Part shown: positions 17,786 through 26,857 of the stretch, one piece after another
How positions within the stretch are numbered: position 1 is the first letter of the stretch
Layout of the letters: each line of letters begins with the position of its first letter
The notes under the pieces: generated by a model
Told to the model about the DNA's origin: nothing
The model's database searches: none
What the model saw: only the letters and a program-made list of their open reading frames with translations
Source of the DNA: Bacillota bacterium
Lineage (GTDB): Bacteria; Bacillota; Clostridia; Acetivibrionales; DSM-1351
Length of the DNA: 64,000 nt
Direction: 5' to 3'
NCBI GenBank assembly: GCA_023416275.1
Contig: JAEZIB010000055.1
Location: forward strand, 8,248-72,247
Made by a program: the position numbers and the translations under genes

Positions 17786-18203
17786 TTTTTTCACCTCTTA
17801 TATATTCTCTAATTCTCATGATTGCAGCATCTATTAAGTGAGGTATAGGTTGATTATCAACACCTATAATTTCTATATTACACCTATTTAACGGCAATAT
17901 CACTTTTTTGGCTGGACTTTCAGCAATTGCCTTGGCCATTGCTGGCGTTAATTCACCAAGCATTGAATTTGAAATTAATATTCCAATCATTCCTATAATT
18001 ATGTCTACCCTAGAGGCATTGTATACTATTGCATTCTCTCCGGATGCTCCTTCATTAGCTCCTGCCTTTAACATAAATGAAGTCGCAAGCGAATTAGTCC
18101 CTAAAGCAATAATTTCAGTATTTTCCGGCAATTCCTTTCTAAGTTTTTCTACAATGGATTTCCCGATACCGCCACCTTGTCCATCTATTACAGCGATTCT
18201 CAT
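17778..18203 (-). CDS. DUF3842 family protein
   Basis: A 141-residue protein. An N-terminal Rossmann-like start (MRIAVIDGQGGGIGKSIVEKL) with a Gly-rich loop suggests nucleotide binding. It continues with ALGTNSLATSFMLKAGANEGASGENA and ends in a charged helix. It corresponds to the Clostridia DUF3842 family, function unknown. Its stop overlaps the cooT start, and the pair precedes the cbiMQO genes, hinting at a role in metal (nickel) trafficking. A GGGGG-type ribosome site precedes the ATG at 18203. A TATAAT-like -10 lies near 18250 without a clear -35. Confidence 0.8.
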   Translation of the reverse strand: MRIAVIDGQGGGIGKSIVEKLRKELPENTEIIALGTNSLATSFMLKAGANEGASGENAIVYNASRVDIIIGMIGILISNSMLGELTPAMAKAIAESPAKKVILPLNRCNIEIIGVDNQPIPHLIDAAIMRIREYIRGEKNV

Positions 18204-18262
18204 ACCATCCCCCTAAACTATAACATTACGAAAGCTTTTATTATAACAAATAGTTATATGAA

Positions 18263-18296
18263 TGAAAATTGGCTAATCACAATTGTGGCTAGCCAA
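18263..18296 (-). terminator. Terminator after the DUF6803 gene
   Basis: On the minus strand, TTGGCTA pairs with TAGCCAA around an inner CACAATTGTG palindrome, followed by TTTTC. It lies about 135 nt past the DUF6803 stop. The T-tract is short. Confidence 0.6.
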
Positions 18297-18430
18297 TAAC
18301 AATATCAGAATTTATTATACTGTATTTAATTTTTTAAGTCCAGCTAATTTCTTTAAATAATCTATAATAAGTAATGAATAGTACATGCCTTGTTAAAATT
18401 TCTGTTAACTTGTCATTAACTGATACTAAA

Positions 18431-18919
18431 TTACATACCTCCCATACCCTTCATTGAAAATAGATCTGGGCTTAACATTCCGAATATCATTGCTACGTGT
18501 GCTACTACCAAAAATATTCCTACAAAGATTGCATGTAGTTTTAGCTTACTAACCTCATCTCTTTTTCTTCCAATAACACCTATCTCAAGTAAAAACATGC
18601 CGAGGAAAGGAATTACTCCTAAAAGATAGAAGCCAACAGCAATTACATCAGCAGGCCCCCTCCATCCGCCTGTTAAAGTAAGAGGTATTACAGCATTAAA
18701 TAATAGATAGATGAAAATTCCAAGGAAATAAAGTCCTGCAAAAATACCTGTTATTTTGCTTACCTTTTTTGCCATACCATTTAGGTTCCTAGTGAAAAGT
18801 ACTATCAATTCAGAAATTGCTAATGTTTCTGCACAAATAACCGGAATAGCCATAAAAATAAGTAGATTCCAGGGTTGATTTGCTGCAAGCAATTCCATAT
18901 AGTGAGTCATTGTATTCAT
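18431..18919 (-). CDS. Four- to five-TM membrane protein, DUF6803-like, Met-rich tail
   Basis: A 162-residue membrane protein with about four to five helices. Notable polar residues sit in or near the membrane: THYMELLAANQPWNL, VICAETLAISELIVLFTRN, LKLHAIFVG and VVAHVAMIFGML. It ends in a Met-rich tail MKGMGGM. It resembles a small Clostridia membrane family I recall as DUF6803; the name is from memory. Its promoter carries the same tandem box and -10 spacing as the two other copper-type transcription units, so it is probably a member of that regulon and may help move or sense copper through its Met/His residues. The start at 18919 has a GGGAG ribosome site. Confidence 0.6.
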   Translation of the reverse strand: MNTMTHYMELLAANQPWNLLIFMAIPVICAETLAISELIVLFTRNLNGMAKKVSKITGIFAGLYFLGIFIYLLFNAVIPLTLTGGWRGPADVIAVGFYLLGVIPFLGMFLLEIGVIGRKRDEVSKLKLHAIFVGIFLVVAHVAMIFGMLSPDLFSMKGMGGM

Positions 18920-18959
18920 GGTTTAAAGCTCCCTTCAATATTTTGTTTGTTATAATTTA

Positions 18960-18982
18960 TTTGTAGTACTTGTTTCTACAAA
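18960..18982. promoter_or_regulatory. Inverted repeat downstream of the DUF6803 -10
   Basis: TTTGTAG and CTACAAA, perfect 7-bp arms with a 9-bp spacer, fall just after the predicted transcript start. This could be a repressor site or an RNA hairpin in the leader. Confidence 0.4.
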
Positions 18983-18985
18983 GCA

Positions 18986-19018
18986 ATTTTACAAAATATT
19001 TATGTAGAAATTATGGAG
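18986..19018 (-). promoter_or_regulatory. Activator box and -10 of the DUF6803 promoter (copper-type regulon)
   Basis: On the minus strand, CTCCAT-N5-CTACAT (11-bp direct repeat) is followed by TAAAAT starting exactly 27 nt after the first base of the box. The geometry is the same as in the two boxes near 26.6 and 27.4 kb. Confidence 0.6.
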
Positions 19019-19371
19019 ATGGATAGAAGGCCAATAAATTTCGTTTCTTGGTCAAGCCATTATTTATTTAAGCGATTTTAAGATTTTATATGTATGATTC
19101 AGCAAGTCCTATTTAATTTTATATAATACATCCAGCAATTATGATGTCATGACAACATGTTGTAGTAAGTATGATATTTAACAGATAAATATTCGTAACT
19201 AAAGGTCTAACTGCGGTTCAAAGCCTTCAACATGGGCTATCGGTTTTCAGGCGAATTATGCTTTTGAGCGCAGTTTGGATTTGTCTTTACTTTATGACTT
19301 CTAGATAACCAAATTATCGCCCGATATCATCGCATATTTAGCCAATAGCAATTGATTTTAAGAATTTTCTT

Positions 19372-19406
19372 AAAAAAACCAGATGGCTCTTTCTCCAACT
19401 GGTTTA
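19372..19406 (-). terminator. Terminator after the copper-type sensor kinase
   Basis: On the minus strand, AAACCAG-TTGG pairs with CCA-CTGGTTT and runs into seven T residues. It lies immediately past the kinase stop. Confidence 0.85.
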
Positions 19407-19413
19407 ATAATTT

Positions 19414-20817
19414 TCATAAATCCTTTGGCAAGGATACAATAAATTCGGTACCTGAATTAATTTTACTAATAACTTCTATTTTACCTTTATGAGCTTCAAC
19501 TATTGCCTTGGCTATAGTTAATCCAATTCCGGAACCACCTGACATTCTGTTTCTGGATTTGTCTGCCCTATAAAATCTCTCAAAAATGTATGGAAGATCT
19601 GTATCTGAAATACCTGGTCCATTATCCTTAACAGCTATTTGCGTAATATTCTCTTCACCTTTTATAATTACCTCCACATTACTTCCTTCAGGAGTATATT
19701 TCAATGCATTAGCTAGTAAGTTTATTACAACTTGACAAAGCTTATCCTTATCTGCATGAATATATTCATCCTCAGCAATTAATTCTATTGTAATTCCTTT
19801 GTTAACATATTCACTTTCAAAGTTATTAATAATATGTTGTACTGTTTCTGTAATATTAAAGTTTGCTTTATTTAATATTAGATTCTCACTCTCATATTTC
19901 GCTAACCTTTCTAAATCACCCACCATATTACTAATTCTTACTATTTCATCATGGCAGCTAATCAGCCTGTCTTTTTCGGGTTTCCATATACCGTCAATCA
20001 TAGCCTCTAAATGACCTTGAAGTGTAGCAAGAGGTGTTCTTAGTTCATGTGCCACATCCCCAGTCAGCCTTTTTCTTAGATTCTCTTGTCTTTCTAGTGC
20101 ATCAGCAAGATTATTGATAGTATCAGTTAATTGAATTATTTCACTGGTACTTGATTTTTCTAAAATCCTATCAGAATAACAGCCTTTGGAAATATTCTTT
20201 GCTGTGATAATGGCTCTTGATATAGGTGAGCTTAATCTTTTTGCCATTATGGTACCTATAATAAGAGCAAATAATAACGAAAATATACCAACGCTTATCA
20301 GCATTTTATTTAAGGTGGTTATGAATGCCAAATCATTATCACTTAAATAAAACGGACCATAAGACCCAATCTCAACTACTCCTACTTTTTTTGAATTGTA
20401 ATAAATGAAATAGGGCTTTTCTATATATTCACCCTTCATATCAGGGTAATGATTACTCATATTCTGAGACATATGCTCTATAATCCGTTGACACATCCCA
20501 TTATTATGAACTTTTGCATCCCAAATTGCTTTCCCAGACAAATCGGAAATCTTTATTATCATTCCATTTTCTAGTGCACTTACCCCAATGGATTCTAACA
20601 TATCAGTATTCCACTTACCAACATTCTGATATTGTTTACTTATAGAAGATATAACTTCTTTATTCTTCTGTTCCTGATTTTTCTGGACATATTCTCGAAA
20701 TTGTTTATCAAGAAATATATTTGAAAGAATACTGATTAAAAATACACTAATTAATGCAACTAAAACATAGGATAAGGATAGCTTTGCTTTTAAGCTATAT
20801 TTCATAATAATGTCCAT
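19414..20817 (-). CDS. Sensor histidine kinase of the copper-type regulon
   Basis: About 463-467 residues. The first membrane segment is LSYVLVALISVFLISILSNIFL, followed by an extracytoplasmic region of about 130 residues (including MCQRIIEHMSQNMSNHYPDMKG, rich in Met and His and plausible for Cu+ sensing). A second membrane segment (MLISVGIFSLLFALIIGTIMA) and HAMP come next. The HisKA domain has DVAHELRTPLATL and the HATPase domain has DNGPGISDTD and GGSGIGLTIAKAIVEAHKG. All motifs are intact. The start could be 20817 or the ATG at 20805; neither has ideal spacing. It is cotranscribed after the regulator. The Met/His-rich sensor loop and neighbours copA/copZ suggest it detects copper or silver. 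Confidence 0.88.
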   Translation of the reverse strand: MDIIMKYSLKAKLSLSYVLVALISVFLISILSNIFLDKQFREYVQKNQEQKNKEVISSISKQYQNVGKWNTDMLESIGVSALENGMIIKISDLSGKAIWDAKVHNNGMCQRIIEHMSQNMSNHYPDMKGEYIEKPYFIYYNSKKVGVVEIGSYGPFYLSDNDLAFITTLNKMLISVGIFSLLFALIIGTIMAKRLSSPISRAIITAKNISKGCYSDRILEKSSTSEIIQLTDTINNLADALERQENLRKRLTGDVAHELRTPLATLQGHLEAMIDGIWKPEKDRLISCHDEIVRISNMVGDLERLAKYESENLILNKANFNITETVQHIINNFESEYVNKGITIELIAEDEYIHADKDKLCQVVINLLANALKYTPEGSNVEVIIKGEENITQIAVKDNGPGISDTDLPYIFERFYRADKSRNRMSGGSGIGLTIAKAIVEAHKGKIEVISKINSGTEFIVSLPKDL

Positions 20818-20922
20818 ACCTTATTTTTTTGCAAAGCACTATATAAACATACTGGCATGAACGTACCCCCTTTTTTATGACAATAACAGCATTGGCTTTC
20901 CAATTACTAATTGCCGTAAACC

Positions 20923-21624
20923 TCAGTCACCGCCAAACCTATAACCTACTCCATGAACTGTTAATATATATTTAGGATTCTTAGGATCAGTTTCAATTTT
21001 TTGTCTTAAGTTTTTAATATGTGTATCAACTGTCCTATCATAACCATCAAAATCCTCTCCCAATGCCATACTAATCAACTCTTCTCGGGTAAAGGTTTTT
21101 TTTGGATATTTAGTCATAGTTATTAGAATTTTATATTCATTTGGAGTTAAGTTTACGCTATTGTCATTTTTCTTTACTTCATAGCTGAGATTATCAATAA
21201 CTAAATCGTTGCCATTAAAGGCAATGGTATTAGTTAGCAGAATCGGCTCATCAGATACTCTTCTAAGGATAGCATTAACCCTTGCAACTAGCTGCCTCGG
21301 ACTAAATGGCTTAGTAATATAGTCATCTGCACCTATATCAAGCCCCTTTAAAATATCCTCTTCTTCAACCTTTGCAGTTAACATGATAATAGGTACCCTA
21401 GACAGCTTCCTGATTTGCCTGCAGATATCCTCTCCAGTCATATCAGGAAGCATTAAATCCAAGATAACAAGGCTGGGCTTAACCTTTTCGAAAATGTCAA
21501 TAGCCTGCTTTCCATTATAAGCTTCTAATACATCATAACCACTGTGATTAAGGTATGATTTCACTACCTCAACTATCTTTTGTTCATCATCTACCACCAG
21601 TATTTTTTTAACACTATTAATCAT
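20923..21624 (-). CDS. OmpR-family response regulator of the copper-type regulon
   Basis: 233 residues from the ATG at 21624. A TTG at 21660 would add 12 residues with no family support. The receiver domain has VVDDEQ, phospho-Asp in LVILDLMLPDMTGED, and Lys in YITKPFSP. The winged-helix domain has LTPNEYKILITMTKYPKKTFTREEL and TVDTHIKNLRQKIE. It lies between copZ and the kinase. OmpR-type proteins bind 11-bp direct repeats, exactly the geometry of the three boxes at 18986-19018, 26595-26627 and 27423-27455, so these are its likely targets. No CsoR or CopY gene is present in the window. Confidence 0.9.
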   Translation of the reverse strand: MINSVKKILVVDDEQKIVEVVKSYLNHSGYDVLEAYNGKQAIDIFEKVKPSLVILDLMLPDMTGEDICRQIRKLSRVPIIMLTAKVEEEDILKGLDIGADDYITKPFSPRQLVARVNAILRRVSDEPILLTNTIAFNGNDLVIDNLSYEVKKNDNSVNLTPNEYKILITMTKYPKKTFTREELISMALGEDFDGYDRTVDTHIKNLRQKIETDPKNPKYILTVHGVGYRFGGD

Positions 21625-21710
21625 TTTATTATCAGCTCCAGCCAGATTTACTTTCTCCAATCTACTGCCACTACTTCTTTTTTCACTTCAATCAATTCCC
21701 ATTATCTTTT

Positions 21711-21923
21711 TTAAACAACATCATAACCTTGGTCTTCAATGGTTTCCTTTATGATATCTAAACTTACAGTTTCAGAATCAAATTCGATTGATACCTTTTT
21801 TGCTTGCAAATCCACTGTTACACCAGTCACGCCATTTAATGCACCCACAGCCTTTTTTACACTGTTTTCACAGTGACTGCAGGACATACCCTCAACGTTT
21901 AAAGTTTTTACTTCTTTAGCCAT
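21711..21923 (-). CDS. copZ: Copper chaperone, HMA domain (CopZ)
   Basis: A 70-residue single heavy-metal-associated domain with the metal motif GMSCSHCENSV and the full beta-alpha-beta-beta-alpha-beta pattern ending EDQGYDVV. It delivers Cu+ to the CopA ATPase encoded just upstream in the same operon. A GGAGG site precedes the ATG. The 157-bp gap to copA holds a family-A repeat. Confidence 0.92.
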   Translation of the reverse strand: MAKEVKTLNVEGMSCSHCENSVKKAVGALNGVTGVTVDLQAKKVSIEFDSETVSLDIIKETIEDQGYDVV

Positions 21924-21989
21924 AATAACTTCCTCCTTAAATATTACTATTCAGCCTTTGACAATATTATATACAGCACATACTTTCAT

Positions 21990-22060
21990 AAACTTATCAA
22001 TGGAAAGTTCGGGAACAAACCATTGATAAATTTGAACACCTATAGACTAAGTTAATTTTT
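21990..22060. repeat. Chimeric family-A repeat between copA and copZ
   Basis: An inverted 5' half (AACTTATCAATGGAAAGTT) is followed by a plus-oriented AACAAACCATTGATAA and TTGAACACCTATAG. This mixes features of families A and B and shows the two are related. Confidence 0.65.
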
Positions 22061-22080
22061 AAGAGGCTAAATAATATCCC

Positions 22081-24570
22081 TTAAATTTTTTTTTTGTTAT
22101 ATTGCCATTCCTGTTTTGCAAACTCTTCAAAATTGTTAAACCTGTTAGGTGCTTTTGCAGGGTCATACCCTTTTAAACTCAACGAATTTGTCACTACTGA
22201 GACTGAGCTAAACGCCATTGCTCCTCCTGCAATCATTGGATTTAACAGACCAAAGGCCGCAAAAGGTATACCAATTATATTATAAAAGAATGCCCAGAAT
22301 AAGTTTTGTTTAATCTTTCTCATGGTTTTTCTTGACAAGCGAATTGCTGCTGGGATTGTTCTCAAATCTCCCCTCATCAGAGTAATATCTGCTGCCTCTA
22401 TTGCAACATCAGTTCCTGTACCCATTGCCATTCCAATATTTGCAGTGGCCAGTGCAGGGGCATCATTTATTCCATCACCAACCATTGCTACAATCTTTCC
22501 TTTAGCCATTAATTTTTCTACTTCTTCAGCTTTATTTTCTGGAAGCACTTCTGCCAGAACATTAGTAATACCAACTTGCTTTGCTATGGCATTGGCTGTT
22601 CTCTTATTGTCCCCAGTAATCATGTAAACATCAATACCCATTTTCTGCAATTCATCAATAGCTTCCTTTGAACTTTCCTTTAATGTATCAGCAACCGCAA
22701 TCATTGCTTCCAAAGTATTATCTATAGCCATCAGCATTGCAGTTTTACCTTCATCCTCAAGCTTTGCTATAGCAGCTTCAACATTATCCATTGCTATGTC
22801 TTGCTCCTTCATAAGCTTACGTGTACCCATGTAGATAACCCTATTATCCACAACTGACTTGACACCTCTGCCAGGTATTGCTTCAAATTTATCGGGATCA
22901 CCTATTAGGTTAAACTCTTTCTTTCCGTACTCATAGATAGCAACACCTAATGGATGTTCAGAGCTTTTTTCAGTAATTGCTGCAAGCTTTAATATTTCAC
23001 TCTTATCAAATTTTCCCAAAACAACTATATCAGTTACCTCTGGCTGTCCTTTTGTGATTGTTCCTGTTTTATCAAGCACAACTGCATTTAATTTATAAGC
23101 TGTTTCTAAATGCTCTCCGCCTTTGATAAGTATGCCATTTTCTGCTCCCTTACCTGTTCCGACCATTATTGCTGTTGGGGTTGCCAGTCCTAATGCACAT
23201 GGACATGCTATTACCAGAACTGCAACGCTGCTTATAATTGCTTGAGTTATATCTCCTGTAGTAAGATACCATATTAGAAAAGTTACAAGTGCAATTCCTA
23301 CTACTACTGGAACAAATATTCCTGAAACCTGATCAGCTATTTTTTGTATAGGTGCCTTTGAGCCTTGAGCATCCTCTACCATCTTAATAATTTGAGACAG
23401 TGCTGTATCCTTACCAATCTTCGTAGCCTCAAAACGGAAGGTGCCTACTTTATTTATTGTTGCCCCGATAACATAATCTCCTGCTTTTTTCTCAACGGGA
23501 ATACTCTCTCCTGTTAGCATAGATTCATCTATAGAAGAACTGCCTTCAATTATTTTGCCATCAACAGGCAATTTCTCGCCTGGCCTTACTACAACTATAT
23601 CTCCAAGCATAACCTCTTCAATTGGTATATCCTCTTCAATACCATTTCTTATTACTCTGGCTGTTTTTGCCTGCAAACCCATAAGCTTTTTTATTGCATC
23701 AGAGGTTTTTCCTTTTGCTACGGCCTCCAAATACTTACCTAATAGAATCAAGGTAATAATAACTGCAGCAGCTTCAAAGTAAAGGTTTTTCATCATACCT
23801 TGCTGAACTTCTTCAAAAAACACATTATACAAACTAAAAAAATAAGCAGCCGAGGTACCCATTGATATTAAGACATCCATATTGGCACTCTTTGAACGCA
23901 GAGCATAATATGCATGCTTATAGAACCTGAAGCCTATAATAAACTGAACCGGAGTGGCAACTGCCAATTGAAAATAAGAATTATGAAGGAACGAAAGCAA
24001 GGGAATATTTAACATTGATAATAGCATTGCAAGTACTAAGGGTGTACTCAAAACTGCGGAAATAATTAGCGAAAGCTTTAAGGTATTAATCTCCTTCTCA
24101 CTTCTTTCCCTCTCTTTGTCTTGATTTATTTCCTCTGCTCTTTGCGCACTATATCCCAAGTCCTGAATTATTTTTATGATATCATTGATTTTAACCTTAG
24201 TAACATCATACTCCACACTTGCTCGCCCAGTTGCCAAGTTTACATTAGCCTGTTCTATACCATCAGTCTTGTTAAGTTTCTTCTCTATTTTTGCAGAACA
24301 TGCAGCACAAGACATTCCGGTAATTTTTAGCTCAGCCTTACTGCCTTTTACTATATCTTCTTTAACTACACCAAAACCCAGCTTTTCTATAGTTTCGTTA
24401 AATTTCTCAGGAGATATTATTTTATCATCAAATTCAATAGTTGCTTTTTCCATTGCAAAATTAACATTCGCAAGCTTAACACCTTCTAACTTATTAAGAC
24501 CCTTTTCTATTCTTGCTGCACATGCTGCACAGCTCATACCCGATATCTTAATTGACTGTTTTTTATCCAA
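22081..24570 (-). CDS. copA: Copper-exporting P1B-type ATPase CopA
   Basis: About 829 residues. Two N-terminal HMA domains each carry GMSCAAC (residues about 8-70 and 78-140). Eight membrane helices, the intramembrane [19 protein letters not shown] motif (CPC), phosphorylation loop [15 protein letters not shown] actuator loop (MLTGESIPV), SEHPLG and [10 protein letters not shown] are all present. It exports Cu+ (or Ag+). The start is a TTG at 24570, which is well spaced from AAAGGAAG; the GTG at 24579 abuts that site. It follows the TauE/cupredoxin gene by 40 bp and precedes copZ. Confidence 0.95.
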   Translation of the reverse strand: MDKKQSIKISGMSCAACAARIEKGLNKLEGVKLANVNFAMEKATIEFDDKIISPEKFNETIEKLGFGVVKEDIVKGSKAELKITGMSCAACSAKIEKKLNKTDGIEQANVNLATGRASVEYDVTKVKINDIIKIIQDLGYSAQRAEEINQDKERERSEKEINTLKLSLIISAVLSTPLVLAMLLSMLNIPLLSFLHNSYFQLAVATPVQFIIGFRFYKHAYYALRSKSANMDVLISMGTSAAYFFSLYNVFFEEVQQGMMKNLYFEAAAVIITLILLGKYLEAVAKGKTSDAIKKLMGLQAKTARVIRNGIEEDIPIEEVMLGDIVVVRPGEKLPVDGKIIEGSSSIDESMLTGESIPVEKKAGDYVIGATINKVGTFRFEATKIGKDTALSQIIKMVEDAQGSKAPIQKIADQVSGIFVPVVVGIALVTFLIWYLTTGDITQAIISSVAVLVIACPCALGLATPTAIMVGTGKGAENGILIKGGEHLETAYKLNAVVLDKTGTITKGQPEVTDIVVLGKFDKSEILKLAAITEKSSEHPLGVAIYEYGKKEFNLIGDPDKFEAIPGRGVKSVVDNRVIYMGTRKLMKEQDIAMDNVEAAIAKLEDEGKTAMLMAIDNTLEAMIAVADTLKESSKEAIDELQKMGIDVYMITGDNKRTANAIAKQVGITNVLAEVLPENKAEEVEKLMAKGKIVAMVGDGINDAPALATANIGMAMGTGTDVAIEAADITLMRGDLRTIPAAIRLSRKTMRKIKQNLFWAFFYNIIGIPFAAFGLLNPMIAGGAMAFSSVSVVTNSLSLKGYDPAKAPNRFNNFEEFAKQEWQYNKKKI

Positions 24571-24610
24571 TTGTATCACTTCCTTTAATTATTATAAATA
24601 TTGTTATGTC

Positions 24611-26488
24611 TTAACCACAGCAGCCACCTGCGGACCCTGCAGCAGGTTTATAATTATTTACTTCATTTTTTATTTCCTCAAGGTTTACATCATTTATATC
24701 ATCTACTACTTTTACGTAGCCATGAAGCATTCCCATCCAACATTCAAAAGTAAAATCTTGTTCAGGTGAAATTAATGGTGTTTCTGTCTGATTCTGCAGA
24801 TTCAACTCTCCCTGTAATTCAGGGAAGGCTACTATATTATTACAGGAGTTCAGTTTTTCAGTGTCGAATTTAATTTTTGCCGGAACTCCTTTTTGTAAAA
24901 CTACTACTGCAGGTGAATACCCATAATCATTTACCGTTACAGTAACTTCCTGTTGGTTATCCTTAATTTCAGCAACTTGTATTTCATCAGTAGGAATTTT
25001 ACCATCCGCAAATTTAGTTGCCTTTGAGCCAGCTGCACAACAGCCGCCACCATTTCCTAAAATACCTTGATTACTTGAATTATTAGGAGTCTCAAGCTCT
25101 TCCTCATTTATATTAGTGATATCCTCAACAACCTTAATATTACTGCTAATCATTCCCATCCAACAGGTATATATATAATTCCCTGTTTTATCAGGTTGAA
25201 ACTCTATAACAGTATTTCCTTCTTCCAATTTTTTATTTTGTATGTTGTACTCTGGTACATTAATGCTGTTATTACAACCGTTTAATTCTTCTTTGGCTGC
25301 GCTAATGGTCCACCTTACAGGAATTCCTTTCTGAACTATTATCGGAGAATATCTGCCCGATTCTAATTTCGTAGTAACTTCCTGTACATTTCCGTTGACT
25401 TTAGCTATCTGGCTTGAAGAATTTTCAGCACCCAAAACAATGTTAGTATTAACTCCTGATAGAACCATCCCTCTGTTTAACATTACAATACCAAGGATTA
25501 ATACCAGTACTGCACTTACCTTCATCATTTTGTGGGTAAATTTGCTGCTCAATATTGAGCTTATCGCTCCGAAACCAAACATTAGAGGTACTGTACCAAG
25601 GCTGAATAAGAACATAGAAAGAGCTCCAGCCCATATGCTGCCAGTGCCTAATGCATATATCTGCATTGCCTGTAATGGTCCGCAAGGCATTAATCCATTA
25701 AGTAAGCCAATATATAAAGGTCCCTTATTCTCTGAACCCTCATGCAGTCTCTTGGTAAATATCTTTGGCATTCTAGGATTGAGCTTTCTAAGAGCTGGGA
25801 AAACATTCAACATATTTAATCCCATTATTACCATAAAAACTCCTGAAGCTATAGCCACAACACCTTTTGCAGCACCTGAAAAACTGATAACCGAACCAAT
25901 TCCTCCTACTATTCCACCAACTACTGTGTAAGCAATAACTCTTCCTGTATTATACAAGATACTAGGTTTAAGTTTACCATATTTTGAGTCATTAGTACTT
26001 ATACTATATTTAGTACAAACAGATAGATTAATTCCGCCACACATAGCAACACAGTGAAGGGATGTAAGCAATCCAATAAAAAACAGAATGCCATAGCCCA
26101 TTGATTGATCAACCTGTGGAATAAAATTAAAACCAACAGTGTGTTTAATAATAATGTACAGAGCAAATATTATTACAGCTATTCCCACAAGCTGACTAAA
26201 GTCTAAACTGTTTGTGTTTTCACTTTTAGTTTCAGCAGGAATATTGCTGCTATTATTCTCACTAGGTTTATTTTTCACCTTATAATCTAATTTTTCTATT
26301 TCTCCAATTATTGTATCGAAACTAATTAAATTTGAGTCATAAGTCACATATACATTTGAACTGCTGTATATAGCTTTAACTCTTTCCATTCCCTCAAGCG
26401 TTTTAAGAGAGCTTTCAATCCTTGTTTCACAGCCTGTACAAGTCATACCCTCTACCTGAATAATTTTACTAATTATCCTCTTTTCCAT
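24611..26488 (-). CDS. HMA / TauE-SafE-like membrane / double cupredoxin-like fusion
   Basis: A 625-residue multidomain protein. An N-terminal HMA domain (GMTCTGCETR) is followed by a single membrane helix. Then comes a six- to seven-helix TauE/SafE (UreH/DsbD-like) domain with FFIGLLTSLHCVAMCGGINL and GLLNGLMPCGPLQAMQ. Two extracellular cupredoxin-like domains follow, each ending in a Cys-Trp-Met-Gly-Met motif (YTCWMGM, FECWMGM). Two CC-bearing Gly-rich stretches (GGGCCAAGS and the C-terminal GGCCG) are additional soft-metal ligands. It probably passes copper across the membrane. The ATG at 26488 has a perfect AGGAGG. It heads the operon to copA, copZ, regulator and kinase. Confidence 0.8.
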   Translation of the reverse strand: MEKRIISKIIQVEGMTCTGCETRIESSLKTLEGMERVKAIYSSSNVYVTYDSNLISFDTIIGEIEKLDYKVKNKPSENNSSNIPAETKSENTNSLDFSQLVGIAVIIFALYIIIKHTVGFNFIPQVDQSMGYGILFFIGLLTSLHCVAMCGGINLSVCTKYSISTNDSKYGKLKPSILYNTGRVIAYTVVGGIVGGIGSVISFSGAAKGVVAIASGVFMVIMGLNMLNVFPALRKLNPRMPKIFTKRLHEGSENKGPLYIGLLNGLMPCGPLQAMQIYALGTGSIWAGALSMFLFSLGTVPLMFGFGAISSILSSKFTHKMMKVSAVLVLILGIVMLNRGMVLSGVNTNIVLGAENSSSQIAKVNGNVQEVTTKLESGRYSPIIVQKGIPVRWTISAAKEELNGCNNSINVPEYNIQNKKLEEGNTVIEFQPDKTGNYIYTCWMGMISSNIKVVEDITNINEEELETPNNSSNQGILGNGGGCCAAGSKATKFADGKIPTDEIQVAEIKDNQQEVTVTVNDYGYSPAVVVLQKGVPAKIKFDTEKLNSCNNIVAFPELQGELNLQNQTETPLISPEQDFTFECWMGMLHGYVKVVDDINDVNLEEIKNEVNNYKPAAGSAGGCCG

Positions 26489-26594
26489 ATGCTTCCTCCT
26501 AAAAAAACAACAATTTTCAATATTTAATGGCACCAAATGGGCAAAAAGTCTAGGTAAAAACTTAATTCTTAATATTAATCATATCTTTTCATTA

Positions 26595-26627
26595 ATTCTA
26601 TCATTGAAATGTGAAGATTTTATGGAG
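26595..26627 (-). promoter_or_regulatory. Activator box and -10 of the TauE-copA operon
   Basis: On the minus strand, CTCCAT-N5-CTTCAC is followed by TAGAAT 27 nt from the box start. The 19 bp at 26609-26627 are identical to those upstream of the DUF2318 gene. Confidence 0.7.
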
Positions 26628-26655
26628 TTATGTATATGTATTACACATATGCTTT

Positions 26656-26720
26656 AGTAACTCAACCTTTCTAGTTGAATATTGTAGATGTGAGACCTTA
26701 TCAAATAAAAGTTAAATAAT
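26656..26720 (-). repeat. Decayed family-A repeat
   Basis: The ACTCAACCTTTCTAGTTGAA start and GTTAAATAATT end match the reverse complement of the reference copy, with several mismatches in the outer stem. Confidence 0.5.
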
Positions 26721-26744
26721 TGCTTAAAATAAGTTAGTTTACTG

Positions 26745-26810
26745 AATAACAAACCATTGATAATGCTACCACACCGATAGATTTTTATGTGCGAAGTTTG
26801 AGTTAAATAA
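26745..26810 (+). repeat. Family-B two-stem repeat
   Basis: AATAACAAACCATTGATAA, then the CACACCGATAGA region, then ATGTGCGAAGTTTGAGTTA. The outer arms AATAAC-AAAC / GTTTGAGTTA and the inner CACAC / GTGTG-type stem mirror family A. Confidence 0.7.
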
Positions 26811-26811
26811 T

Positions 26812-26846
26812 AAAAAAAAGTGGCTAGTATTAACTACCCCACCTTT
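26812..26846 (-). terminator. Terminator after the DUF2318 gene
   Basis: On the minus strand, GTGG ... CCAC with an inner TAG/CTA pair is followed by eight T residues, about 12 nt past the stop. Confidence 0.7.
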
Positions 26847-26857
26847 ATTATATAATT

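Larger units (their letters stand above)
18920..19371. other. Intergenic region upstream of the DUF6803 gene
   Basis: About 450 bp. The left end holds the DUF6803 promoter, tandem activator box and a 7-9-7 inverted repeat. At 19190-19300 there is a GC-richer patch with an imperfect long hairpin (AACTGCG ... CGCAGTT) and the GCTCAAAA / CCGATA flanks shared with the cbiQ-cbiO gap. No coding frame is credible. Confidence 0.5.
26489..26857. other. Promoter and repeat region between DUF2318 and the TauE fusion
   Basis: About 370 bp. It holds the leader and activator box of the TauE operon (26595-26627), a decayed family-A repeat in minus orientation (26656-26720), a good family-B repeat (26745-26810) and the DUF2318 terminator (26812-26846). 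There is no gene. Confidence 0.65.

Noticed and set aside
24176..24769. Long plus-strand frame antisense to copA and the TauE fusion
   Set aside because: It lies opposite two well-supported genes and has no family features; similar antisense frames at 25395-25931 and 31483-31851 were rejected for the same reason.
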